Source: Deltaproteobacteria bacterium
GTDB lineage: Bacteria > Lernaellota > Lernaellaia > JACKCT01
DNA length: 64,000 nucleotides
Direction of reading: 5' to 3'
Assembly: GCA_027493875.1 (NCBI GenBank)
Contig: JAOSJX010000009.1
Location: forward strand, 45,162 to 109,161
A program made the position numbers and the translations under genes. Below the pieces are notes generated by a model that saw only the letters and a list, made by a program, of their open reading frames with translations, did not search any database and had not been told where the DNA came from. Every line of letters begins with the position of its first letter. Within the stretch, counting starts at the first letter, position 1. Positions 8,367 through 17,425 of the stretch are shown piece after piece.

Positions 8367-9014
8367 ATGCGCCTTACGTATTTCACCGTCGCCGCCGCTC
8401 TCGCCTTGGCAACCCCGGCTGTTGCGGATTCGAGCGTGCCTCTCTACGAAATCAGCGGCGGCGCGGGCGCGGTTCATGCCGGCGACGACGGGGCGGGTTG
8501 GTTGTTCCGCCTGGAGGGCTCCGGCCACCCGTGGCGCAAGCCGTGGCTCCTCTTCGGCTTGGAAGCCGGTTATTTCGGCCGTCCGGAGATGCTGGAAAAG
8601 GACGACACGTTCGCTGTCGAAGGCGGCACAAAGCAAACCCGCGTCCACGCGGCGGAAAGCGGCGCGCTGGCCGGTCTTATTCTTTCCTTTCCTTTCGGGT
8701 TCGGCGGCGACGACGCGACGGGGTCATGGACCGGCAACACGCGGACGCGGCCGGTATTTGACGCCGGTCCGTTTGTCTCCGGCGGACTTCACATTCGATC
8801 GCGCGTGGAGCGCGTCACGACGATCGTCAACACCGGCGGAGAGGAAAAGACAACGCACCGCGATCCGAGCGAGGACACGGATGTCACGGGAGGCTACGCG
8901 CAAATCGGCGCGCGCTTGCGCTGGCGCTTTCTCGAAGCGGCGATCGCCGGGCAGGTTCTCGGAGGCCGGCCCGCGCAAGGCGCCGCGTGGCTGGGATTTC
9001 GGACGCCGTGGTGA
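8367..9014 (+). CDS. Predicted outer-membrane beta-barrel protein
   Basis: 215 residues. A signal peptide (MRLTYFTVAAALALATPAVA) is followed by alternating polar/hydrophobic Gly-rich strands such as WLLFGLEAGYFG, GALAGLILSFPFGFG and GAWLGFRTPW at the C-terminus, ending in Trp. This pattern fits a small 8-strand barrel. The ATG at 8367 is chosen because it directly precedes the signal peptide; the frame is open much further upstream without coding character. Function unknown. Confidence 0.65.
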   Translation: MRLTYFTVAAALALATPAVADSSVPLYEISGGAGAVHAGDDGAGWLFRLEGSGHPWRKPWLLFGLEAGYFGRPEMLEKDDTFAVEGGTKQTRVHAAESGALAGLILSFPFGFGGDDATGSWTGNTRTRPVFDAGPFVSGGLHIRSRVERVTTIVNTGGEEKTTHRDPSEDTDVTGGYAQIGARLRWRFLEAAIAGQVLGGRPAQGAAWLGFRTPW

Positions 9015-9015
9015 A

Positions 9016-9180
9016 TTCCGGTTGGCCGGTTATTCGGTTATCCGGTTCGACGGCCGTCGCGTTTTCCGGCGGAAGTCGTGTTTTGGGTTCGTGGTTCGTG
9101 GTTCGTGGTTCATCGTTCGAGGCGGACAACCAGAAACCAACAACCAACAACCGGCCAACCGGATAACCGAAAAACCGGAT
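9016..9180. repeat. Intergenic low-complexity repeats
   Basis: The segment has inverted blocks related to CCGGTTGGCCGGTTATTCGG on the left and CCGGCCAACCGGATAACCG on the right, around a GGTTCGTGGTTCGTGGTTC tandem core. It separates two convergent genes and could fold into a long imperfect hairpin. No gene is seen. Confidence 0.6.
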
Positions 9181-9862
9181 TTACCGTTCGGCGAGTTCGC
9201 GGAGGGCCTCGACGTCGGCGAGGATGATGGTGCGTCCGTCGACGGTGAGCAGGCCGTCGTCCACAAGACGGGCGAGAACGCGCGAAAGCGTTTCGCTGAC
9301 GGTGCCGAGCAGGCGCGCGAAATCGGTTTTCGTCATCGGCAGATCGACGCGCGCGCCGTTTTTGATCTCGACGCCGCCTTCGTGCGCCATGCGCAGGAGG
9401 TGACGCGCGATCCGCGTGGGAACCTCGGCGAAAGAAAGTTCATCGACGAGATCGACCAACCGGCGCAGCCAGATGGCGGATGAGGCCATGACGCGGATCG
9501 AAAATTCGGGATCTTCCCGGACGATATTCAAAAAATCCGTCGCGCGGAATTTGAAACACTTTCGACGGACGCAGAGCCATGGCGGAAGCGGGATAGCCGC
9601 CGCCCAGAAACACCGCCGCCTCGGCGAAGGAATGGACGGGGCGGATAATATGAAGGATTTGCTCTTTGCCTTGAACCGACGATTTGAAGAGTTTGACGTC
9701 GCCGTCGAGGACGACGAAGAAGTGATCGGCGCGGTCACCCTCGGCAAAGAGCATTTCGCCGCGCGTGAGCGACCGCAGCGAGCCGATCGCCGCGACGCGC
9801 TCGCGGTCCTCGGGCCCGAGTTTCGCGAACATCGGGCAGCGTTCGAGCAGACGCGGCGTCAT
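9181..9862 (-). CDS. Crp/Fnr-family transcription regulator (frameshifted)
   Basis: About 227 residues. The N-terminal cyclic-nucleotide-binding fold shows RGEMLFAEGDRADHFFVVLD, GDVKLFKSS and QILHIIRPVHSFAEAAVFLG. The connecting helix and C-terminal winged helix follow, with DLPMTKTDFARLLGTVSETL as the recognition region and RVLARLVDDGLLTVDGRTII as the wing. No Cys cluster for an iron-sulfur site is seen, so an oxygen sensor of the FNR kind is unlikely; the ligand is unknown. The A-run at 9530-9535 carries one extra base. The gene is monocistronic and converges on the barrel gene. Confidence 0.87.
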
Positions 9863-9912
9863 GGGGGGCCCGCGCCCCGCTCGGATTTGTCGTCAAGGCT
9901 CATGAAAGACCA

Positions 9913-9942
9913 GCGGCCCCGGACGCATGTTCCGGGGGCCGC
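9913..9942 (-). terminator. Hairpin after the F0 operon
   Basis: GCGGCCCCGGA pairs with TCCGGGGGCCGC (one bulge) around a 7-base loop. It lies between the atpE stop and the Crp-like start. The following T-tract on the minus strand is weak, so termination may be Rho-assisted. Confidence 0.55.
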
Positions 9943-9965
9943 GCTCCTTCGGACCGGCCTTCCTC

Positions 9966-10283
9966 TCAGACCTTGAAGACGAGAAGGAAGGAAATGACCA
10001 GGGCGTAAATCACCAGCGACTCGATCAGGGCGAGCGCCAGGATCATCGGGGTGAACACGCGCTGGTACGCGGAGGGGTTGCGCGCGATGCCTTCGAGCGC
10101 CGCCGCCGCCGCGCGCCCCTGTCCGAGCGCGCCGCCGAACGCGGCGATCGCGATGCCCAACCCGGCGGCGAGCGCCACGAACTTCTTCACTTCCGGCTCG
10201 AGCCCGTCGGCGGCCAGCGCCGAGGACGCGAACGCGAAAATGAAGAGAAGCGACATCATCACCACGGCACGTTTTCTGTTCAT
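9966..10283 (-). CDS. atpE: F1F0 ATP synthase subunit c
   Basis: 105 residues from the ATG at 10283, which has AAGGAGG ten bases upstream. The protein begins with a signal-peptide-like helix (SLLFIFAFASSALAADG) not present in E. coli subunit c, followed by the two-helix hairpin: AALGQG-type loop helix (FGGALGQGRAAAAALEGIAR, with the RNP loop) and LALALIESLVIYALVISFLL. The ion-binding carboxylate is the Glu of LIESLVIY. Gln in GQG, Ser after the Glu and Tyr four further on correspond to Na+ ligands in Ilyobacter-type rings, so sodium coupling is possible. It is the last gene of the F0 operon. Confidence 0.95.
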   Translation of the reverse strand: MNRKRAVVMMSLLFIFAFASSALAADGLEPEVKKFVALAAGLGIAIAAFGGALGQGRAAAAALEGIARNPSAYQRVFTPMILALALIESLVIYALVISFLLVFKV

Positions 10284-10345
10284 AACGATCAAACCTCCTT
10301 ATGGAACCGACTCGCCACGGCCCCTTTTTTCGATGACCTCAACCG

Positions 10346-11168
10346 TTAATGCCCGCTTTCGGTCGCGAGCGAGATATAAACCATGGACAAGAGCGCGAAG
10401 ACCAGCGCCTGGATGATCGACACGAGCAATCCCAGCGCGAGGAACGGCAGCGCGGAAGAGCACCGGCACGGAAATCCCGAGGCCGACCAGAAAGACGCCC
10501 AGGATCGTATGATCGCCCGTCATGTTGCCGAAAAGACGCAGCGACAGGGACAGCGGGCGCGCGAGATGGCTGATCAGCTCGATCGGCACCATGATGGGCG
10601 CCATCGCATACTTGAGCGGGCCGTCGAGCGGGCCCATGAAGTGCGCGAGGTATTTGCCGGCGCCGTGCGCGCGGATACCGCAGTAGTTGTAATAAACGAA
10701 GACGCACAGCGCCATCGCGAGCGTCGTGTTCTCATTCGACGTCGCGAGGCCCGATCCGGGAATCAGCCCCGCGAGATTGTTGAACAGAATGACGAGGGCG
10801 AGGCTCCCGATGAGCGGCAGATGCTTGCGCGCGCCGTGGCCGACGATCTCGTCCAGCAGCGAGAGCACCATGCCGACGATCGTTTCCAACAGATTGGCGA
10901 AGGAGAACGCCGGCGACGGCGCGATGTCGCCGGTTTCGAGCTTCTTCTTGTAACGCGCGCCGACCATGCCGCCGGCGACGGCCAGAAACAAGCAGACAAT
11001 GCTGTACATGACGACGTGGTCGAGGTTGAGATCGGTGCCGAGCGCGTGCGCGATCGCGCCGCTGATGTACGGGATGACGCTCCAGGTATGAATGCTCGCC
11101 TCCGCCCACGCGGGCGCGGCCACCACGAGGGTGAGGAGGCCGGTCATCGGAAGCACGAACTTTTTCAT
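10346..11168 (-). CDS. atpB: F1F0 ATP synthase subunit a (frameshifted)
   Basis: About 274 residues forming the stator half of the ion channel. An N-terminal signal-like segment (MKKFVLPMTGLLTLVVAAPA) precedes the membrane helices. The essential Arg lies in ARPLSLSLRLFGNMTGDHTI, and PLIGSLALVILFNNLAGLIP is characteristic. A single-base indel near 10454 disrupts VPVLF, after which the correct frame reads LPFLALGLLVSIIQALVFAL and ends SLATESGH. The ATG overlaps the atpI stop (ATGA). The gene is essential for the complex, so the break is most likely a sequence error. Confidence 0.93.
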
Positions 11169-11557
11169 ACGGCGGACTCCCCGCTTTCCGTTTCCGCGCC
11201 GCCGGCCCGCAGGCCGGAAAGGATAATCGCGACGATCAAGCACGAGGTTCCCGCGGCGAAGGCCGCGATGTTGAACCACCCGGACTTGACGATCAGCCAC
11301 AAAAGAGCGCCGATCACGGTGAATTTCGGCACGAGCAACAATAAATAGCCGGGCCGCGGGTTTTGCGGGTCCCGAAACGCGGCGCCCGCGATGAGGCGCA
11401 GCAATCGGAAGTTGATCAGGACAAAGGCACCGCCGACGAGAACGCCGACGGTGATGTCCGGATCCCGGAAAACCAGGGACCCCAAGGCGAGCGCAGTATA
11501 TAGAACGAGGGTGAGCTTTTCAATGCCGCCGAGGGCCTTGTTCGGGTCGGGATTCAT
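11165..11557 (-). CDS. atpI: ATP synthase subunit I-like membrane protein
   Basis: 130 residues with four hydrophobic segments: LTLVLYTALALGSLVF, TVGVLVGGAFVLINFRLL, YLLLLVPKFTVIGALLWLIV and IAAFAAGTSCLIVAIILSG. Position between atpZ and atpB and the four-helix pattern fit the AtpI family, which helps c-ring assembly and magnesium supply in other bacteria. The gene is intact, with its start two bases past the atpZ stop region and its stop overlapping atpB. Confidence 0.82.
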   Translation of the reverse strand: MNPDPNKALGGIEKLTLVLYTALALGSLVFRDPDITVGVLVGGAFVLINFRLLRLIAGAAFRDPQNPRPGYLLLLVPKFTVIGALLWLIVKSGWFNIAAFAAGTSCLIVAIILSGLRAGGAETESGESAV

Positions 11558-11560
11558 GCC

Positions 11561-11819
11561 TCAGGATTCCCCGTTTTTTTGCGCATTTTCGTCGTCGTCC
11601 CCAAGGGATTTCGCCTTCGTATAGACCCGCCAAACCGCCTTGAACGCGGCGCCGAGCCCGAAGAACAAACCGAGCAGCGAGAAGACCGGCGCCGTATCGA
11701 AACGCCCGTCGATCCACCGCCCGCCGAGGTAGCCGATGGCGACGGCGATGCCCATCTCCAGACCGACGGCCGAAAAAGCTGCCGCTGTCCTTGAGAAGCT
11801 TCTTGACGGCCGGCTCCAT
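11561..11819 (-). CDS. atpZ: AtpZ/AtpI-family small membrane protein (frameshifted)
   Basis: About 85 residues. MEPAVKKLLKDSGSF continues, after correcting an extra base in the A-run 11773-11777, into SAVGLEMGIAVAIGYLGGRW, then IDGRFDTAPVF and LLGLFFGLGAAFKAVWRVY: two membrane helices with the IDG turn typical of AtpZ. The polar tail is DDDENAQKNGES. A GGGGGAGCC site precedes ATG 11819. First gene of the F0 operon; AtpZ-AtpI complexes have been linked to cation supply to the c-ring in alkaliphiles. Confidence 0.83.
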
Positions 11820-11921
11820 GGGCTCCCCCGAAGCGGCAGCATACTACGCATCCCGTCGCGGAAATCCACCCCCCCTTCCGAATTTCGAATGGCGAATGAT
11901 GCGGCGCGGACTCACTTCAAA

Positions 11922-11979
11922 CAGGCTGCAGGCGGCAGGCTGCAGGTTACAGGCTGCAGGCTACAGGTCACAGGCTACG
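11922..11979. repeat. CAGGCTACAGG-type tandem array
   Basis: Degenerate copies of a 7-14-bp unit (CAGGCTGCAGGCGGCAGG, CAGGCTACAGGTCA). The same unit recurs at 18919-19005 and, inverted, at 19414-19449, so this is a dispersed intergenic repeat family. Confidence 0.75.
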
Positions 11980-12472
11980 GTAGGGCGCGGACTTGTCGAG
12001 CTGAGTCCGCGCCGCCGTGCAGGTGAGGACACCTGCGCTCCCAGCCCGCGTACTCACCCCGTGAGTCCGCGCCCATCCAAGCCCCGAGCCTCACTCCCCT
12101 CAAGCCTCATTCCCCCAAGCCTTCCTTTCCTTCCCCTACCTACTACCTACCACCTACTCCCCCATTATCCGCGATTCGAACGGACGGATCGCGCCAAAGG
12201 CGGTCGTATATCGTATATCGTATGTCGTATGTCGTATGTCGAAGAATTTCGCGTCGTGACGCGAAATGGCGGCGAAAAATAACCCCTCGCTCGCTCCCGA
12301 TTGTGGTATTTTAGCCTCCGGCGACGTCACGGCCGCTTCCTGCCTTTGGGTCGACGCGATGAATGATATATTGATGAAAGACGGCGGCGTGGGTCCGGGT
12401 ACCGCGCCGCCCGAGACGATCGAGCCGCGCGGAGTCGCCTCGCCGTTCCGCGTGCCCGCGGCCGGTAAGCGC
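11980..12472. other. Non-coding stretch with short tandem repeats
   Basis: No convincing gene. It contains a C/T-rich segment (about 12065-12172) and a 7-bp tandem repeat at 12204-12241 (TCGTATA twice, then TCGTATG three times, and TCG). Reading frames here have no recognisable protein pattern. Confidence 0.6.
12204..12241 (+). repeat. 7-bp tandem repeat (TCGTATA/TCGTATG)
   Basis: Five copies plus a partial copy, perfectly phased. Length variation between strains would be expected if it slips. It lies in intergenic DNA. Confidence 0.85.
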
Positions 12473-13479
12473 ATGAATTTCAAAGTCGGCGTCTCCCGCC
12501 TCACGCATTACTCGTACCGCGAACTGGCGAATATTCAAAATCCGCTCCCGCCGCTTGTCGTTGCGAGGCGAAGGAGGCGCAAAGTGAGGCGCCGCGTTGG
12601 AGGTTCGCGCACGCGAGGCGTACCGGGCGGGTACGTCGCAGCGGGCGCGGGCCGAAACGCAAGCCGCAACCGCGGATCCTTCGCCGCGGTAGAGAATCGG
12701 CGGGAAGTGCGGGTTTGCGTGTGCCTGAAATGCGTGGGGACGTTCTGGGGAAACAACAACGGCGCGTCGTGCGGCGACGGGACCTTCTGTAACGGCGCGG
12801 ATACCTGCAACGGCGGAACGTGTTCGGTGCACGCCGGCGACCCCTGCTCGGACGACGGAAACCCCTGTACCGGCATCGAATTCTGCGACGAGGGGCAGGA
12901 TCAGTGCCGTCACTCCGGCAACCCATGCAGCGACGGTGAGTTCTGCAACGGCGAGGAAATCTGCACGCCGATCGACACCTTCTTCTTCTGCGACGACGGC
13001 GTGGAGCCGTGCGAAGTGGAGCAGACGTGCGTTGAGGGAAGACGACGAATGCACCGGCGGCTCCACGACGACAACGACAACGTCACCGACCACGACGACA
13101 ACCACGACTTCGACGACAATCCCAACCACGACCACCACAAGCTCATCAACAACGACGTCGTCCAGCACAACGACCGCGCCGCCCGCGACTACGACGACAA
13201 CAACAACGTCGTCCCTCGTCGTCCACGACGACCTCAACCGCCACTCTGCCGACAACGACGTCTTCAACCATCGGCTCGACGGCGACGTCAACCACGCAAT
13301 CAACAACCACCTCAACCGAAACGCCGACAACAACGAGCACAACAAGCTCGACAACACCGTTAGCTGATGATGATACCGAAGATTTCGGCAATTTGCCTGG
13401 CGACGACGATGAAGAATATAGGCCGTCGTCCTCGGGCAGCAACAACGCTAACGGCGGAGATTGTTCATGCGGCGCTTAG
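12473..13479 (+). CDS. Cys-rich surface protein with Thr linker and acidic Cys tail (frameshifted)
   Basis: The recognisable part begins near 12714. It is a series of Cys-rich units (CGDGTFCNGADTCNGGTCS, CSDDGNPCTGIEFCDEG, CSDGEFCNGEEICTP) of the kind seen in secreted EGF-like or Cys-rich repeats of myxobacteria and relatives. After about 13040 a frameshift leads to a long Thr/Ser/Pro-rich linker (TSPTTTTTTTSTTIPTTTT), and a second one to a tail of acidic residues ending GGDCSCGA. The true start is unclear: no signal peptide is seen upstream, so the N-terminus may lie in another frame or be lost. Function is probably structural or adhesive on the surface; this is inference from composition. 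Confidence 0.6.
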
Positions 13480-13536
13480 AAACACTTTCAGATTTTCGCT
13501 TTTCGTTCATCTCAAGCAAGGATGGGGGAACCGAGT

Positions 13537-15138
13537 ATGCGGTATCAGGAAATCCATTGCTGGTATAATTCGACCAGAGTGTTTTTGAAAGCGACAGGCA
13601 AGTCGCGTACTTCCTGTCTACTCCGAAAAGCGACACTAATTGCCTTGATTTGTGTGGCGCTCCTTTGCGCGTGTAGCACGCCGGAAGCCTCTAGTGCCAA
13701 GTTCGAAGAGTCGGTTGAGCCACTTCCAAAAAGCGTTGCGGCTAAGAGTTCTTCCCAGGATCAAGAAGGCATCGATTTTTCGCAATTGGGAAGTGTGGAT
13801 GAGGTCATTAACGCACTGCTTCAGTCAAATGACCGCAGTTTAAAAGAGGTATATAAGGCTGCTCAAGCTATCAGTGCCGAGGGGATACCTGATTTGAAGA
13901 GTGCGTTGTGGCAAAGCGCGAAATCATCGGAAGCTAGCGGTAAAGGAGCAGATCGTATAGCTCTAGCGATAGGATTTATTGGGGGTGACGAGGGATCAAG
14001 AGTTTTAATTGACTTTTTTGAGAACAGTGCAGTCGGTGACATTTCTCAAAGTAGCAACCAAACTAGCTTACTTATGCGCGCCTTGAACGGATTAGGGTTG
14101 GCTGCGAGTCCAGACGGTTGTCATTCTTCCAAATACATAAGATACATTATTTTAAATTCCATTGAACACGACAATTGGCCTTATCGATGGTATTATAAAA
14201 ACAAAAAGGATACCTATCGGGTATTCGTTGTGGAGGCAATCCACTCGTTAGGTTATTCCGATAGTCCAGAAGACGTGTTTTTTCTTAAGTGGCTTGAACA
14301 GTATTTTAAAGATGCTTGGCGCGCTGGAAAGATTTCTCCGCAATTAAATAAAGAATATATGAGTGTTGTTACAGGAGCGCGAGCGAAAATTCTCCTTAGA
14401 AATACTGTCGGTCGCAAAGCGTACTATACTAATACTTTTGACATTTTAAACGGATATTTTGACGCCTGGAGTAGAGCAGACTATCCCAGAAATCACCGGT
14501 ATTCTGAAGTCGGTGGAGCGGAACAGGATTGGAATATAAATGTCTTCGAAGAAGCGAGTAGGCGCTTGTCTAATGAAGGATTTATCAATTCTTATGGCGA
14601 ATTAGTGGAAATAGTAGCAAGCACGCAGCACCCATCTGCCGAATCGTTTTTAGTTGATTACTTCAAATCGCGATTTACCGGATCTATAGATGAGATAAAA
14701 TTGTTGATCATGGAACGTACGCTTAACAGTATCGGCATTCACTGGTTTAGATCAGCAACAGACTTCAATTCACCAATTCCACAGTACTTAAACATAGTGG
14801 TTTCATCGTGCAACATCGAAGATTTGAGTTTAGAGTGGCGTTCAGAGGAACTAAGCGATACCGACCTCATGATTCGCTTGAATCGCCAGGCAATGAGAAC
14901 GATAAACATGTTACCAACGAAATCGGCATCGACAAAGTTGGAAAAAATCGCTTCGGAGAAGGAGCATTGCGTTGCGAATAATCATCTTTATTTTTCCGAG
15001 TTACTAGTAGAAATAAACAAAAACCCACAAACAAAAGCTAACACACCCAGTTTTACGTTCAATCTCGGGATATTGATGCACAATCCGAGGTTTCTATTTT
15101 CAATAGATGGAACGGCAGGAAAAAGAGGTAGCAAATAA
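13537..15138 (+). CDS. Large lipoprotein, helical-repeat-like, AT-rich gene
   Basis: 533 residues from ATG 13537, which has GGGGGA eight bases upstream; an earlier ATG at 13522 is possible. A signal peptide ends in a clear lipobox (LICVALLCACSTPE). The mature protein is mostly helical with spaced Leu/Ala pairs (VLIDFFENSAVG, LMRALNGLGLAASPDG, YRVFVVEAIHSLGYSDSPED), suggesting HEAT-like repeats, but no family is recognised. Codon usage and base composition are markedly more AT-rich than the neighbours, a sign of recent acquisition. A 30-residue gene start follows 18 bp downstream. Confidence 0.75.
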   Translation: MRYQEIHCWYNSTRVFLKATGKSRTSCLLRKATLIALICVALLCACSTPEASSAKFEESVEPLPKSVAAKSSSQDQEGIDFSQLGSVDEVINALLQSNDRSLKEVYKAAQAISAEGIPDLKSALWQSAKSSEASGKGADRIALAIGFIGGDEGSRVLIDFFENSAVGDISQSSNQTSLLMRALNGLGLAASPDGCHSSKYIRYIILNSIEHDNWPYRWYYKNKKDTYRVFVVEAIHSLGYSDSPEDVFFLKWLEQYFKDAWRAGKISPQLNKEYMSVVTGARAKILLRNTVGRKAYYTNTFDILNGYFDAWSRADYPRNHRYSEVGGAEQDWNINVFEEASRRLSNEGFINSYGELVEIVASTQHPSAESFLVDYFKSRFTGSIDEIKLLIMERTLNSIGIHWFRSATDFNSPIPQYLNIVVSSCNIEDLSLEWRSEELSDTDLMIRLNRQAMRTINMLPTKSASTKLEKIASEKEHCVANNHLYFSELLVEINKNPQTKANTPSFTFNLGILMHNPRFLFSIDGTAGKRGSK

Positions 15139-15156
15139 GCGGGAAGGGGAAAAACA

Positions 15157-15249
15157 ATGAGATGCGCTACGTGGGTAACTGCGCTCGTTAGCGCGATAGC
15201 GGCTTTCCTTGGTTTAGCAACGATAAGTTCAGTTCCGATAAATCGTTAG
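15157..15249 (+). pseudogene. Truncated signal-peptide-bearing gene (30 codons)
   Basis: A strong site (GGGAAGGGG) precedes ATG 15157, which starts MRCATWVTALVSAIAAFLGL, a typical signal peptide, and the frame stops at 15249 after SSVPINR. The stop lies at the edge of a transposase unit starting with GGGGACAGTCACC at 15258. The likely history is a secreted-protein gene, in the same AT-rich segment as the preceding lipoprotein, cut by insertion. It could also be a genuine small secreted peptide. Confidence 0.5.
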
Positions 15250-15545
15250 TTGAAATAGGGGACAGTCACCTAATTCTTGATGGGTTGTCCAATATTTCGT
15301 AATCGTTTTTCCATGCCTCGCATCGCCCGCATCGTGCTCCCCGGCTTGCCGCACCACGTCACGCAGCGCGGTAACAACCGGCAGGACGTCTTTTGCGTCA
15401 ATGACGACCGCCGCCTCTACCTCGAAATCCTCAACGAGGAAGCGCGACGCCACGGCGTCGCCGTCCTCGGCTACTGTCTCATGACGAACCACGTCCACCT
15501 CATCCTCGTCCCCGACCGTAGTGTCCCCCTGAAGTCGAGACGGAA

Positions 15546-16333
15546 TTACGCGGCTTTTTGTTTGAACCATTCGTCTTCGGCCTCGCTCGGCGTCCTGTAA
15601 TCGAGCGCCGAGTGGATGCGTTCCTCGTTGTACCAACGCACGTAGGCGTCGAGCGCCCCGTGCGCCTCGGACCACGTGTCGTACACGGTCGGCCAGATCT
15701 CCTCCTCCTTGATCGTCCGGATCACGCGCTCCACGAAAGCGTTGTCGTCCGGCGCGTCGTAGCCCGTGTATTGGCCGCGAACGCCCCGCGACCCCAGGAA
15801 CGCCACGAAGCGCTTCGAACACGGCTGCGCCCCGTTGTCGCTGCGGACCGTCAGGCGCGCCGCGTCTTCGCGCGTCACGATCCCCTGGTCGTCGAGCGCC
15901 ATCCGAAGGGCCGCAATCCACTCCGACGCCCGGCAGCGACGGTCCAGCGACCACCCCACGAGCTTCCGCGTCAACGCGTCGATGACCACGATCAGATAGA
16001 GCGGCGTCAGATCGGACAGCGCAAAGCTCGTCATATCGATCTGCCACGCCTCGTTCGGAGCCGTGGGACGCATCTTCGCCACGTGCGGCGGCCGGGAAGG
16101 TTTGAAGCGGAGCTTCGGCTGCGCCAACCCTCCTCCCGCATGATCCGCGCCACGGTCTTGCGGTTCACCACGATCCCATATCGACGGCGCAGCAACGCCC
16201 GGATACGCCGGTGGCCGTAGCGCTGGTGCCGTTCCTGGTCGCACAGCGTCTTGATTTTCCGACGCAAGGATGCGTCCCCGAGACCGGGCATGGACGGGGC
16301 GAGGGGGAAGCCGCGGGCGAAGGCTTCACCCAC
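15546..16333 (-). pseudogene. IS3-family transposase OrfB (DDE integrase core, frameshifted)
   Basis: The helical N-terminal region reads LCDQERHQRYGHRRIRALLR. After a frameshift near 16130 the rve-type core follows: NEAWQIDMTSFALSDLTPLY (first Asp), LTVRSDNGAQPCSKRF (second Asp) and DDNAFVERVIRTIKEEEIW (Glu), ending WYNEERIHSALDYRTPSEA. All three catalytic acids are present. The upstream limit is approximate because the frame is broken. Confidence 0.85.
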
Positions 16334-16710
16334 CGGCCCACCGACGACACCGGTTCCTCCGCGGCGTGCGCCAACCGGCGGATCGGAGTTTCGTTTCCTG
16401 ATGCATCGCCGTCACCACGTCCCGGACCCGCTCTTTTTTTGAACGCGCGGATCACGAGGGCCTGATCCCCGGCCAACTGCTCCAGGTCCGCGATCCGCTT
16501 GCGGAGCGTCTCGACTTCCGCCGGCGGCTTCCCGGCCGGGCGGCCGATCCCGCCGCGGAGAATCTCAAAGGCGCGGTCCTTGAGTTTGTAAGCGTAGGTC
16601 GAGCTGATCCCCACTTCCGGCAGACCTCCGCGTGGGGACAGCTTGCCGGCAATCAACTCCATGGCGATTTCGTATTTTTGCTCGTCGGTAAACTTGCTGG
16701 GCTTCGGCAC
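16330..16710 (-). pseudogene. IS3-family OrfA (helix-turn-helix, frameshifted)
   Basis: Starts with GTG 16710 behind GGGAGG. KFTDEQKYEIAMELIAGKLS leads into a helix-turn-helix (AEVCRKWGISSTYAYKLKDR after correcting two opposite indels) and a leucine-zipper-like helix (VETLRKRIADLEQLAGDQAL). A 7-A run near its end is probably one base too long. The 3' limit is approximate. Confidence 0.8.
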
Positions 16711-17425
16711 AGAACACCTCCCGTGGGCGACGGTCGCCTGCCGGCGCGCCCTGGGCTCTTGCGGCCCCGGCGCGCCGGAAGCGGCGCCGTCATCCCACTA
16801 TAAAGCGTCTCGCCTTCAAAGGGGGACAGAATACGACACCGAACAATCCCTCGCCAAAACCCTCGGCCGCGTCCACTTCCGGTACGCCCAACGCATCAAC
16901 CTCCTTCACGGCCGCACCGGCCACCTTTGGCAGGCCCGCTTCTTTTTCCTGCCCGCTCGACGCAAAGCACCTGGCCCGCGCGATGCGTTACGTGGAGAGA
17001 AACCCCGTCCGTGCGCGCCTCGCCCGAAAACCATGGACCTACCCGTGGTCCAGCGCCCGCGCCCACGTCGAGAGCGACGACCCGTCGGGCCTTCTCGACG
17101 CGCGCGCCTGGCGCCGCCGCTATTCCCCGAGCGAATGGCGCGAGTATCTGGACGCCAAGGACGACCCGGATTTCGTCTTTCGCCTCCGCAACTGTACCAG
17201 CCGCGGCCGGCCGCTCGCCGGCGACGCGTTCATGGCGAAGCTCGAGAAAAACTGAACCGCCGTCTCCGCCCCCTCCCCCGTCGGCCGGCCGAAAAAAGCG
17301 CAAAAGCGCCCGCCGTTAGCCACCGATCGCCGTTCCCTGGGCGCGGCGGCGCGCTCGGTTCGATTGTTTCACCGTCATCGCTGTGCTAGTTTTCCTCGAC
17401 TTTTCACGCCCGTGGGGAACCAAGC

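Larger units (their letters stand above)
15522..16828 (-). mobile_element. IS3-family insertion sequence
   Basis: 1,307 bp bounded by imperfect inverted ends: TGTCCCCCTGAAGTCGAGAC on the left and TGTCCCCCTTTGAAGGCGAG on the complement of the right, identical apart from a two-base gap and one change. It contains orfA and orfB on the minus strand and sits inside the RAYT gene. No clear target-site duplication can be read at the junctions. Confidence 0.88.
15313..17255 (+). pseudogene. REP-associated tyrosine transposase, split by IS3-type insertion
   Basis: Y1/HUH transposase of the RAYT group in two pieces. The N-terminal piece (15313-15521) has MPRIARIVLPGLPHHVTQRG and YCLMTNHVHLILVP, containing the H-x-H metal site. 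The C-terminal piece (16829-17255) has LAKTLGRVHFRYAQRINLLH with the presumed catalytic Tyr, GHLWQARFF, and MRYVERNPVRARLARKPWTY. A 1.3 kb IS lies between them. The T-run at 16943-16947 adds a further frameshift. Such proteins act on REP palindromes as single domestic copies. The interruption makes this copy inactive whatever the sequence errors. Confidence 0.85.

Noticed and set aside
11922..12241. CRISPR array
   Set aside because: Units are 7-14 bp, degenerate and without spacers; no cas gene is present in the window.
12311..13357. A Val-rich 348-residue protein on the minus strand
   Set aside because: It is the complement of the Thr/Asp-rich linker coding sequence; the same artefact appears at 60921-61811 and 63640-63984.
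15522..16828. Target-site duplication of the IS3-family element
   Set aside because: Bases outside the two ends (CGTAG and GAATA) do not match, so no duplication is claimed.
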